From NCBI RefSeq assembly GCF_001039355.2, contig NW_019775513.1:62001-126000 (forward strand): a stretch of 64,000 nucleotides of DNA, in the 5' to 3' direction. Made by a program: the position numbers and the translations under genes. Shown piece by piece: positions 1 through 9,500 of the stretch. Each line of letters opens with the position of its first letter. Within the stretch, counting starts at the first letter, position 1. Source of the DNA: Lingula anatina. Taxonomy: Eukaryota > Brachiopoda > Lingulata > Lingulida > Lingulidae. The notes beneath the pieces are model-generated. The model searched no databases. It was not told where the DNA came from and saw nothing but the letters and a program-made list of their open reading frames with translations.

Positions 1-1
1 T

Positions 2-738
2 GGCTTGTTTAAGTCTAAATCATCAGAAATGTGCGCTGAATACAAAGAGCATGTTGGAACTTGGGATGCCTCATGTAAAGCTGCACAGCTTCCACAGCAG
101 CATCTTTTGACTTCTTGTAAGGCCTGTATTCGTAACAATCAGCTGTCGCCCACTGTGGCCCTGCAGTGTCAACACCATGGAAAGCATGTGTACTTCAGGC
201 AGCCCTCCATGGACAGCAGTACCATGTTTGATGAATACTTTCTGGGTGACAGTGAAGTGAAAACCATTGACGAGCTTGAGGTTAGAGATCGCCTTGCCAA
301 AGCTGATACAACTAATCACAGGACTTCAATAGACTCTGCATATGAGGAAGAACATGGGAAAATATCACTTGTTGAGAAAGACTCCAAATTGGAGCACACC
401 AAGGGAATACAAAGTAGGCCCAACCGCCCAAGTAAATTGGTCATAAATAAAAATAATACAGCTGAAGCAGACCAGGGACATGAGCGATCTCGCCATGACA
501 GTTTTAACTCCAGCAGTAAAATGGAATTTCTGCGTAGTGATAGCTTCAGTGCTGGAAGTAAAAGTGATGGTGCTCGCCGTGACAGTGTGAGTAGTAAGGG
601 GAGCACTCCAGCCAGATGCAGGTCTGTTACACCCACAGAGCTAGGTCGTAGACGCCACCAGTCTGAACTGAGCACGGCATCATCTCTACATGATGCTCTG
701 GAGTACTTTGAGAGTCTGAAAGAGCTGCCATTACCAAG
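2..738 (+). CDS. FNIP: FNIP exon: serine-rich linker before the C-terminal domain
   Basis: This is an open reading frame of 245 codons plus two bases, entering from the left edge, with donor AAG|GTGAGC at 738. It carries Cys/His-containing stretches (SCKACIRNN, LQCQHHGKHVYF) followed by a Ser/Arg/Asp-rich segment with several R-x-x-S type sites (ARRDSVSSK, RCRSVTPTE, RRRHQSELS). It ends in LHDALEYFESLKELPLP. The low-complexity character fits the poorly conserved, phosphorylated linker of FNIP proteins. The exon start is not in the window. Confidence 0.85.
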
Positions 739-3025
739 GTGAGCTTTAAATATCAGTATACATGTTAAGTAGGTTGGAGGCCTACATGTTTCAAGTAATT
801 AGAAGACGGTCTTTGTAATCTCATTTATGTGAGAGAAACCAGTAGGAACTAAACAACTTACGAATATATCATAGATTGAATATATTACATATTTTTTATT
901 ATCTATTTATATTATTAGAAATTTGCAGATTATTAATCGGAGGTAAAAGAAAGTGTTTGGTTTGGATTGATAAATCATTGTATTTGATATTTTTCAGCTT
1001 TACAAGCTGTCCCCAGGTGATAGAGAACAAGCTGTATGACAGTAACTTTGGCCACTCTCTGCTGGGCGGATACAATGACCACTACGTCTCTGACTTTGTG
1101 CTTCACGGCACCAGTGACACCAGCTTTTTAAAGCGCCTCAGAAAAGATTTGGTCATGACTGAGCAGGTAATGTGATTCATTGGAACACGACAAACTCAGT
1201 TTTGTTGCTAGCTTTAGAAAGGTGCTTGATTTTGATAGGTTAGAAAATCGGTTGAATTAAAGGTATAATAACTCTTCGTTTCGGCCAAAAAATGAATTTT
1301 CCTGGAGTAAACAACAATTTTCCCATACTTACCAATGGTTAATAAATCCATTTTTACATTCAAAGTTAGTCCCTGGTTTTTTTCTAAAAAGTTTGGTTTT
1401 TTGTTAAAATCTCTTAAGAGATTTTAACAGACTATAGCCATCAGTGGAGGTCACGTGATCTAAAGACAAGCTCAGATATCAGAATAATCGCTATAACTGC
1501 CGTTTTTGTGGTAAAACAGAATATATTTTATTTCTATGAGTTATTCACAATGTTTTTATTGTGAAATATAGATCTCATACGAAGAGTTATTATCCCTTTA
1601 ACATGAGCATGGTTTCAGCCCATGTCACATAACAGTTGACTTAAACATACATTATCTTTTATTTAAAAAAAATATTCATAGTTCTAATGTATTAAAGACT
1701 CCTGTGTTCAGAAGTTATTGTACTGGATTTTTTTTTCTGCAGAAAAAGAAATAATATATTTTCTTTTTTTTTTTGTTTCAGTATTCTATATTGGATGAGC
1801 CAGTGGCAGAAGCTGTATCCATAGTAGCTGACACATCTAACTGGTAAGGTTTATAGTTTTGTATTTCAATGTTTTGAAAATGTAATTTATGGAGTTACTG
1901 GCCTAGTATGTATTTCGATTGAGTTTTTTTGATTTGTTTCTGTAAAACTTTTTCCCATATCCCTTGCCGTTTTCTTTTTCCGTAAGTCTTTCTATGCCTT
2001 ATTATTCATCTTTTCTGTCTCTTGTTCATTCATCATATCTTCTTTTATAATTTGTTTCACCTACACAATATAATACTACTTATTCTATTTCATTTCATTC
2101 ATCATAGGTCTGTGGAGATTGTTTCATCCCGCAACAAGTCAGAGTTTGGTGAGGTGGTCAACCCAGCTCCTTTGGTTTGCAATATGGTGGAGTCTGTACA
2201 GAATCTATGGAGACTCAGGATGGCACCAGAATTTGTACGTAGATACGTTGTTCAGTAACTATCTCATTATATCTAATGTGGTCCTTCTCCGGTCATGTTG
2301 GTGCATCTGGGCCCAAAAACAAGGGTCATATTTCAAAGTTTTATCTTGCAGTTGTGTAAACACACTTGTCTAATACTCTTTTTAAAGTGTGTCACCTATG
2401 TCTGTTGAATGTGGCCTACAAATGCGATCATGACATGTTGCTAGTACACCAGAAAACTGTTACACACCTTGTTACACTATAGATGTTTCCAGTATTTGTT
2501 GCTGAAAAACAGCAAAGTGACAATATCAAAACCCTTTTTTATTATTTTGCAGTGTTTGATGCATATGGAGGATCGACTTCAAGAGATTTATTTTAAGAGT
2601 GGCATCTTGGCAGAGTATTTGCAATGTGAAAAGATTGGCAGCAACAAGGAAATATGCTCACTACTTGGGTATGAACTTTTGTAGAATATTGCTTTATTAC
2701 ATAGTCTTTTTAGATCTTTGGCTTTACTGAAATGGTCATTCTTAATGCATTTTTGCTTGATCCAAATTAAAGATTACTTCTCAGTGAAGGAAAAAAGAAT
2801 GGCAATTTGATGAAAAAAAAATTATTATTGACTTGTAATCAAGGAAATAATTTTTTGGCATTGTAAAACATTCTTGTTTGAGCTCATAATAGTTGATACA
2901 TTTAATGTTATACATTTAAAATAATTATTCTTTACTTTTTCAGGGTTGATGTGAGTGACCTACCACTGCTTATGGCTGTTGCTGGAATTCACTCCCCAAA
3001 CCAAGGACTGGGATTGGTCTCCTAG
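2..3025 (+). CDS. FNIP: Folliculin-interacting protein (FNIP1/2-like), 3' part of gene
   Basis: FNIP binds folliculin (FLCN). The FLCN-FNIP complex acts at lysosomes as a Rag GTPase regulator in mTORC1 and AMPK signalling. Six coding exons are visible: 2-738 (5' end outside the window), 998-1166, 1782-1843, 2108-2234, 2553-2668 and 2944-3025. They total 1293 nt, giving 430 residues plus TAG. Every intron is GT-AG and the phases join without a break; for example, TG|G rebuilds a Trp across 1843/2108. Family-diagnostic segments are SLLGGYNDHYVSDFVLHGT, LDEPVAEAVSIVADTSNW, HMEDRLQEIYFKSGILAEYL and VSDLPLLMAVAGIHSP, which match the conserved C-terminal DENN-type region of FNIPs. The first exon is a Ser/Arg-rich linker, probably disordered. 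The conserved C-terminal end after HSP is replaced by a short repeat-derived tail (NQGLGLVS). The family call is strong; FNIP1 and FNIP2 cannot be separated here, and invertebrates usually have one gene. Confidence 0.93.
739..2943 (+). other. Introns of FNIP (five) with one MITE
   Basis: The introns are 739-997, 1167-1781, 1844-2107, 2235-2552 and 2669-2943, all GT-AG with T-rich acceptors. The 615-bp intron 1167-1781 carries a 337-bp MITE at 1261-1597, more than half its length. No other gene-like sequence is seen in these introns. Confidence 0.85.
1261..1597. mobile_element. TTAA-flanked MITE, copy 1
   Basis: This is a non-autonomous inverted-repeat element lying between TTAA at 1257-1260 and TTAA at 1598-1601. 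The terminal inverted repeats read AGGTATAATAACTCTTCG at the left and, on the opposite strand, AGGGATAATAACTCTTCG at the right. It is non-coding. It contains an exact 26-bp palindrome at 1403-1428 centred on CTTAAG. A near-identical copy lies at 52707-53043 in another gene, and alignment of the two sets the ends. TTAA duplication is typical of piggyBac-type insertion, but the termini do not settle the superfamily. Confidence 0.88.
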
Positions 3026-3332
3026 AAACTTACACCTACCAGCCTGGCATTGGTCTCCTAGAAACCTATACCCACCAGCCTGGCATTGGTCTCCTAGAAA
3101 CCTGCACCCACTAGCCTGGCATTGGTCTCCTAGAAACCTATACCCACCAGCTTTGGACTGGGACTAGTTTCTTAGGACCCTACACCCACCAGTCTGGGAT
3201 GGGAACTAGTTCCCGAGGAACCTACACCCATCAGCCTTGAACTGGGACTAGTTTCTTAAGACCCAACACCCAGCAGCCTGGGATTGGGACTAGTTTCCTG
3301 GGACGTTACACTCCCCAACCAGGGATTGAGAA
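3008..3332 (+). repeat. Degenerate minisatellite overlapping the FNIP stop codon
   Basis: The array has about eight units. The first four have a 36-37 bp period (core ATTGGTCTCCTAGAAACC, then a CACCCACCAGCCTGG-like segment). The later ones are about 40-42 bp with core GACTAGTTTCTTAG. The FNIP TAG (3023-3025) lies in the first unit. The last unit (about 3309-3325) again contains ACTCCCC followed by AACCAGGGATTG, resembling the coding stretch at 2990-3010, so the array appears to have grown from the terminal coding sequence itself. Confidence 0.85.
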
Positions 3333-5748
3333 CAGAGCAATTCAGTTTGCACCAATCATCAAGCATAATGTGACATGCCATCAGTTTGTTTTGTCAAAGA
3401 CAAGATGACAGTGACCATTGCTCCCAGAGAAATTATCATTTTATCAGGCTCAAGTTTTGATGAATTGGTGAAAATTTTAACAGAGAACAGTCTGTATGGC
3501 TTAAATGATGAAAGTAAATATGCTGTCAAGTTTTGAAAAACTGATGGACATTTTGCTCATTTTACATATTTTTGCTGGGATCCCAGGACCCTGAATGTTT
3601 AGAATAAAAACAGTTCAGTTCAAGGAATATCTTTTGAATGAAATGTGTTAACAGGCATGTTTAAAAAAACTTGGCTGTATTTGTTCCATGACATTTATGT
3701 TCATTTATAAGCTGAAGATGGTCTTCTGACTGTGATATCTTGAACCTTTATCATTATGCTATATCATGTTAAAGCCTTCACAAGTTATCATATGGGTAAC
3801 TTTTTATAGTTACATGAATAAGGCAGCAGATAAGTCCGCAGGTAAGTCCAAGTTTTAAGTATAGCTCCTGTTACATTCAAAAGTTACTTGATGCTATTCA
3901 AGGCTGTTAGTACTTATCAAATAGACTGCTTAGTTTTGAATCATTAGATCAGTGCAAGAAATCCCATCCTCAAGAATGATGCAATTTTACCATTTCATTG
4001 GAGGCCTTCAAAAAAATCGAAGCCCCTGAATGTCTTGTAAAATGAAATATGATTTTAACTTTTTAATTTATGACCATTGAAATATTGTTGTATTGTACTA
4101 ACTTATTATAATTATTCGAATTTAGACATTTATGGTAGAAGAGGTAGTTTATGAGCTTCCCACTTTTTGACCTGACATGGCTCAGTGTTGGTCTATGCAC
4201 ATAATTTGTTTTGGTTATATGGCTTAAATTTCTACCAAACTATATTATATGATGAAATATTAGATTTCTTTAGCCAAACTGAAATAATTGTGTCATTAAT
4301 GAAAATTATTGATGCCAGCATGGTAATTCATGATTTTTGAGCTGTTTATGTCTTAGGCAGAGTATATTTATTGTTGTACAGATACTGTGTTCATATATTG
4401 TGCAATAGATGGTGCTTCTTCCCTTGTCCTATATTATTATAGGATAATACAGTGGGTAACATTAGAATTATAATAAATTACTTTGCATTTTTCAATGACC
4501 CAAGTTGTTGGTGTACTGTTGGTTTTGTTTTCAAGTTATTAAGTGGGAAATGGGCAAGTTGCTCTTCTCAGCCAGGCATTGTTTATACCGATGTGACACA
4601 ACGTACACTTCATAAACGGACCCACAATTCAGTCAGAACACCACAAATTTCTCAACTTGCAAAGCCCCACTGTTAAAAACATACGTATTCATGAAAATTG
4701 GCATCCTTAAAATTTTGCTACTGGTAGATTTTTTTTTTTTTTTTGAAAAATTTCTAGAACTTGGTCTTTGCCTTGGCATCTACCCTTGGTCTTAAAAAAA
4801 ATTAAGCAGCGTATTGTCATATATAGTATATATTTTATTTCAGCCCAAAGGCCCATAAAGTATGTGATTTCTGGTTACATCGAGATTCTCCTGCATCACT
4901 GCAGCGGTAGGAGTATGATACATCAAGTTCATAAATTTGGACTAAATTTGTATATAATATTTACAACACAACCATGATTCCATGCAAATTTGTGTGAATT
5001 TTAGGTATTTGTTTAGTTATAAAATGTTTTGTCCTAGTTAATACTTTGGGTTTCAAAGCTCACACAAGTGAAGATACATTCCCAAAGACTGCCCTCAAAG
5101 CACCTTCAATAGCATCTAAAAAGCAACAAATCCTTGCACTAGTAAATGCATACAGCAGTTCTGTGGATTTTTCGATCACATTCTCCTAGTTTATATACAC
5201 AATTGCTTCATTTATTTGTGAGAAAATATATAGTCAGAACAATAAACAAACATTCACCAACACAAACCTCTTGTTTCACAAGTTATTTTTGCTGATAATG
5301 AATCACTCATTCACCCAAATGTACATGTCGCTTTGTTTATATAGCAATGATAATACACACTAACAACTGTGTAAAACCTCTTAGACAAATAATGCATCTG
5401 TATAAAAGAGAGAAAATCTGATATGTTTTACATCTTAAAAGATGTTTATATATAAACAAAAAACACACCTTAACAGTGACAACCATTGTTATCCAGGATA
5501 CAGATTTGCACAATATATCAAATGTAGCAGTGCCAGCAGCCACTTAGTTAAGATATAAATTATATTCTGAACCCCTATATATCATGTCACATATCTTTCT
5601 AATATCTACATTACATTATTAAGCACTTGACACCCTCAATTTTGAAGAAAAACTCTCTCTTATTTTGCACTGCTGGTTCATAGTCGGCGGAAGCAAGTAC
5701 TTCAAAGATGATGATCAATTATCATCCTTTTCTTGATAAAAAAAAAGC
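3026..5748. other. FNIP 3' UTR and convergent intergenic region
   Basis: There is no supportable gene. On the + strand, AATAAA polyadenylation-signal candidates occur at 3603-3608, 4472-4477 and 5241-5246; which one ends FNIP cannot be decided from sequence. The region is AT-rich with T-runs near 4730. FNIP (+) and the USP53/54-like gene (-) converge here. Confidence 0.6.
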
Positions 5749-5754
5749 TTTATT
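5749..5754 (-). terminator. Probable polyadenylation signal of the USP53/54-like gene
   Basis: TTTATT on the + strand is AATAAA on the - strand. It lies about 86 bases past the stop codon at 5840-5842, in the context TTAATAAAGC, and would give a very short 3' UTR. Further TTTATT motifs near 5213 could serve a longer form. Confidence 0.5.
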
Positions 5755-5839
5755 AAGTCAGAGACTCAAATACTACTGAAATATCTTTTGTGTGGTACGG
5801 ATTTGATGAGATCACTTTATAAAGAGATTACTGCGGCCA

Positions 5840-6541
5840 TTACGTTTTTGGTTGAAACTGAGCCATGTAATAACTACAGTGGTGACAGTATGTCTGCCCT
5901 TCAACCACCTGTCTCATATTACACAAGTTACACACAAGAGCATTGTCTGCAGGAGCATCAATCATTTCAAAACTATCCACAGAATCGTCATCGAAATCAT
6001 CCTCGTCACAGTTCTCCATAGCGTCTTCTATCCCCCCATTGACAGGGGCCCCTCTGCTGTTAGCCTCGCGCCTCTGAAGGGTCTGATGTAGCACATGCAT
6101 AAACTTATCATAGCTTTCCTCACTTTCATCAGGATCGCCAATGAGAATTATGTTTTCGGAGAACGTGACACTTTTTTTCCTCTGTGCCCTTGACCCTGTT
6201 GAACGTCTGCGCTGTGAGGGTCCCTTATTTGATGTGGAATTTGATGTCTTGGATGCATCGACCAAACCTGTGTTTAATGTTTCAAACTTAGTTGCTAAGT
6301 CTTTCACTCCCAACTGATCCAAATCAAGTAGTCCATTTTGTAAAGAGCTTGGATCTGACCTCTGTCGGCTGTGTTTGATTTCCAAAGGCTTTTCAACAAA
6401 AATGTACGAGTCATCCCTAGTGTGGAGGCCATTTTGTTTTGGTCCACTTGTGACATTGGTTTCTGGGTATGGTGGTAGTGGCAAATCATCTACTGATGGT
6501 GCTAACATGTTCTTGGAACCATTTGTTGCCTTAGCATCAAC
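5840..6541 (-). CDS. USP54: USP54-like last exon: PP1-docking-like motif, acidic stretch and CxxC-x11-CxxC tail
   Basis: This exon has 233 residues. In order: [15 protein letters not shown], a Ser/Arg basic stretch, [20 protein letters not shown] (KSVTF fits the RVxF PP1-docking consensus), a helix [16 protein letters not shown], an acidic run [20 protein letters not shown], and a C-terminal zinc-ribbon-like [24 protein letters not shown] with CxxC-x11-CxxC spacing. I do not recall this tail from vertebrate USP53/54. A separate gene is unlikely because the phase joins perfectly and no promoter or ATG-led frame boundary is evident. Confidence 0.82.
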   Translation of the reverse strand, partial: VDAKATNGSKNMLAPSVDDLPLPPYPETNVTSGPKQNGLHTRDDSYIFVEKPLEIKHSRQRSDPSSLQNGLLDLDQLGVKDLATKFETLNTGLVDASKTSNSTSNKGPSQRRRSTGSRAQRKKSVTFSENIILIGDPDESEESYDKFMHVLHQTLQRREANSRGAPVNGGIEDAMENCDEDDFDDDSVDSFEMIDAPADNALVCNLCNMRQVVEGQTYCHHCSYYMAQFQPKT

Positions 6542-9500
6542 CTGTAAAAATAAAACTTATCCAATATTTTCTGGTTTTTACACATCAACTATATATTCAT
6601 AACCTGCATTACATAAAAGTTACCATTAAAACTGTAATATGAACAAACTAAATGAATGACTTATGGGACATTTTTTTCTGATCTCCCCAAAGATAAAATA
6701 CTAACTGCATCTATCTAATGCTTTGGGTTTTTATGGAGCAGTGAACAAATCCAATATTTGAGAAAAACCTTACCTTTTGTTCTTTTGTTTGAGCTCCCAA
6801 GACTGTACAGCAAAGAGGGAAATGAAAAGAATAGAAAACAAAAAGCATGGATTAGACCAATTTCAGTTTCATAAGGATAAATCTGTTAATCAAATTTTGA
6901 AACTGCATGACGTTTAGACTAATTGGTCTGCATTTTTTTTTGGTACAGAGAGAAAATTCACCCAAGCATTTTCCACAGAAACCTCATACATTGTAGCTTA
7001 CTGCCCTTAAACAACTTTTCAATCCTCCAGTCTGCAACCTACCTTTGTTCTGTGTATTCTGGACAGGTTTGGGACTGCTAAGGACCGAGTCCTTCCTGAC
7101 TGGAGGTGGTGGTGGAACCTTCTTCCCTGCAGGTTTCACTGGAGCAGGTTTGGTGTTTGCAGCCTGCCACTGCTGCTGACTCTGAAATAACTGCAGGTTC
7201 TGCTGCTCCAGTTGCCGCAACTTACTGGGAATTCCTTGGCCATTAATCACTGGACCATTGGACATTTCTAGTCCACTAGGTATCTGACCACTGGAGTTTG
7301 TAGGGCCATTCATCATAACTTGACCACTAGGTCTAGTTGGACCGTTGATCTTCTTAATTTGCCCAGTAGTGCTGTTAGCATCAGGCTGGACTCTGGGCAC
7401 AGCATAATGACTTTCCTTAAAATCTAACTTAGAACCCTGATGGGGGTGCTGGGAGGGTCCCTGGGGTACACCTTGGGGATGCTGACCCTGTGGTACCTTG
7501 ACTCCCTGTGTTGGTCCCTGTTGGAGTGGATTGTGATTTGGAATGACGGGGCGAGAATTTGGCACAGCGTAAATCTTCTCAGGAGCATGCCTTGGTATTC
7601 TGGTAGATTGTTGCTGTGGTGGGTGAGTGGATGATGATGGCTGTGGTGGTACTACTGACTGTTGCTGCCTCGACTGTGGTTGTGAAACTGAAGGCTGTAC
7701 TTGTGGATGTCTTGACTGCTGCTGTTGACGTTTATTATTGACAGGAGGCTGCTGGTGCTGTATAGACTGGGGATACTGCATTTGTTGTGTTGCTACAGGT
7801 GGAATAAGCTGTTTCCCCTGTGTCTGTGATGGTGGTCCCATAGGATGCTGAGGTTGTTGACTATGACTTAATGATATGCTGTACTTGGATGAGGAAACAT
7901 CACTTAAATTGGAATGTGTTGATAAAGTTGAACTCTGTCTGCTGTGCATACCTTGACCATCCGATGATCTGGACCTTTGTTTTTCTATCATATTCTGTTG
8001 TAGCAGTCTTCGTATTTCCTCCTTGGTCATCTTACTCTGACTCTGTGTGGTAGGTCCCAGACTTGTGGGTACTGTCTGGCTGCTTGTTATAGAGATCCTA
8101 TCAAATTGGTCTCCTGGTGGGGGCACCAGTTGTTGTTGCTGCTGCTGAGACTGAACAACCTTTTGTTTGCTTAAGTAGTCCTGATAAATCTCTGCCTCTC
8201 TGTTAGCGCCACGTCCCTGCTCACCCACTGGTGCTGCTGATGCTGCAACAGGGCCAGCTTTCTGCTTTGATTTCTTTGGTAAAGTCCCATACAGCTGGAT
8301 GCCACGTTCAGCATCATTGACTGCTGAATTGGAGACACCATCTGATGATTTAGAGTGTGGGATCTCAGACTGTCCCCTGTGCTGCGCCTCAGACACACTG
8401 GTGGACCTCCTGAACATGACCTCCTGGTAGCTAGGCAATGGCTTTCTCGGTTGCTGGGCAATATTACTATCTATAGGTGGTGCTGCCATTCTCCCATGAA
8501 CACTGTGACTGCGATGCATGCCCTCTGACCTGTGTCGATGACCTCCGTCACCCCTGTGTCTCGTGGATTGCAGATCTGGCGCAGAAGTCTGCCTTGGGAT
8601 CTCTCTAGATTGCATCTGGAGTTCATCTCGTACTGGAGGGGAATCCAGGTCTTTGGTGTCGGTGTCTGTAGTGCTAAGGGAGCTAATGCTGGAACAACAA
8701 GGGATGGTGCATACAAATATTGTCTCAATTAGATTTCAAACAGTTACCAGGAAAAACCTACTAAATCAATTAATTTTTTTTCAAAATCGGTTTGCCAAAT
8801 TCTTCTCGTTCTCAGACAAAGCCCTCTAGACACTGTTCAATATAAATTTCAACAGATAAGATTTGCTACATAAAAAAGCTGTTCTAAACCATTTCAACAC
8901 CAAAGCTGAGTTCTTGAGAACATTTTATATTCAATCCTGATCCAGTCTCTAAATCCCTGATCTGAGACTGACCTATCTTATTTGGCTATCAATTCATTAG
9001 TTGAGTGTATTTTGTTTTGTACCAAGTCACTCATATCATGTGGACAGCTGGCACTATTTCATACCTGATATGATCCTCACTGCTGACTTCACTACATGTT
9101 GACTGTGCAGATGTCTGCCTGCTCATGATACGCCTGTGCAGACTGCGCGACCGGAGCACACACGTACTGTGTTTCTTCTGAGCATGCACCATGGAGTGCT
9201 GACTGGCACCTGGGGCATTCATGGCTTTCTTGAAGTATGCTGGAAAAAAAACATGAAATTTCCAATGATAGTTTAATATATCAGCTTCTCACATCACACT
9301 TCAAGGTGCTTCCTAATATCACTATCATCTTTGATGCAAAAATAATGCGTGGAAAGGAGTATTTTTTATTGTTAAATTTAAGCAATATATTGTTCACATC
9401 ATGATGGAGAGGTCTTTACCTGTAGCCTGGGTACACAGCCACATTGACATGTGAAGATCCCCTCGTCTTTCCTTCTCAAATGATTCATTCTCAAGTTCTT

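Noticed and set aside
2955-3167. Open + frame with a 12-residue WSPRNLYPPA-type repeat
   Set aside because: It is out of frame with the conserved FNIP sequence and only reflects the minisatellite period (36 = 12 codons). It is kept as a note under the FNIP repeat, not as a gene.
5840-6541. Possibility that the zinc-ribbon exon is a separate gene
   Set aside because: It lacks its own promoter-like region, its frame is open upstream to a good acceptor, and the phase matches the microexon and the preceding exon.
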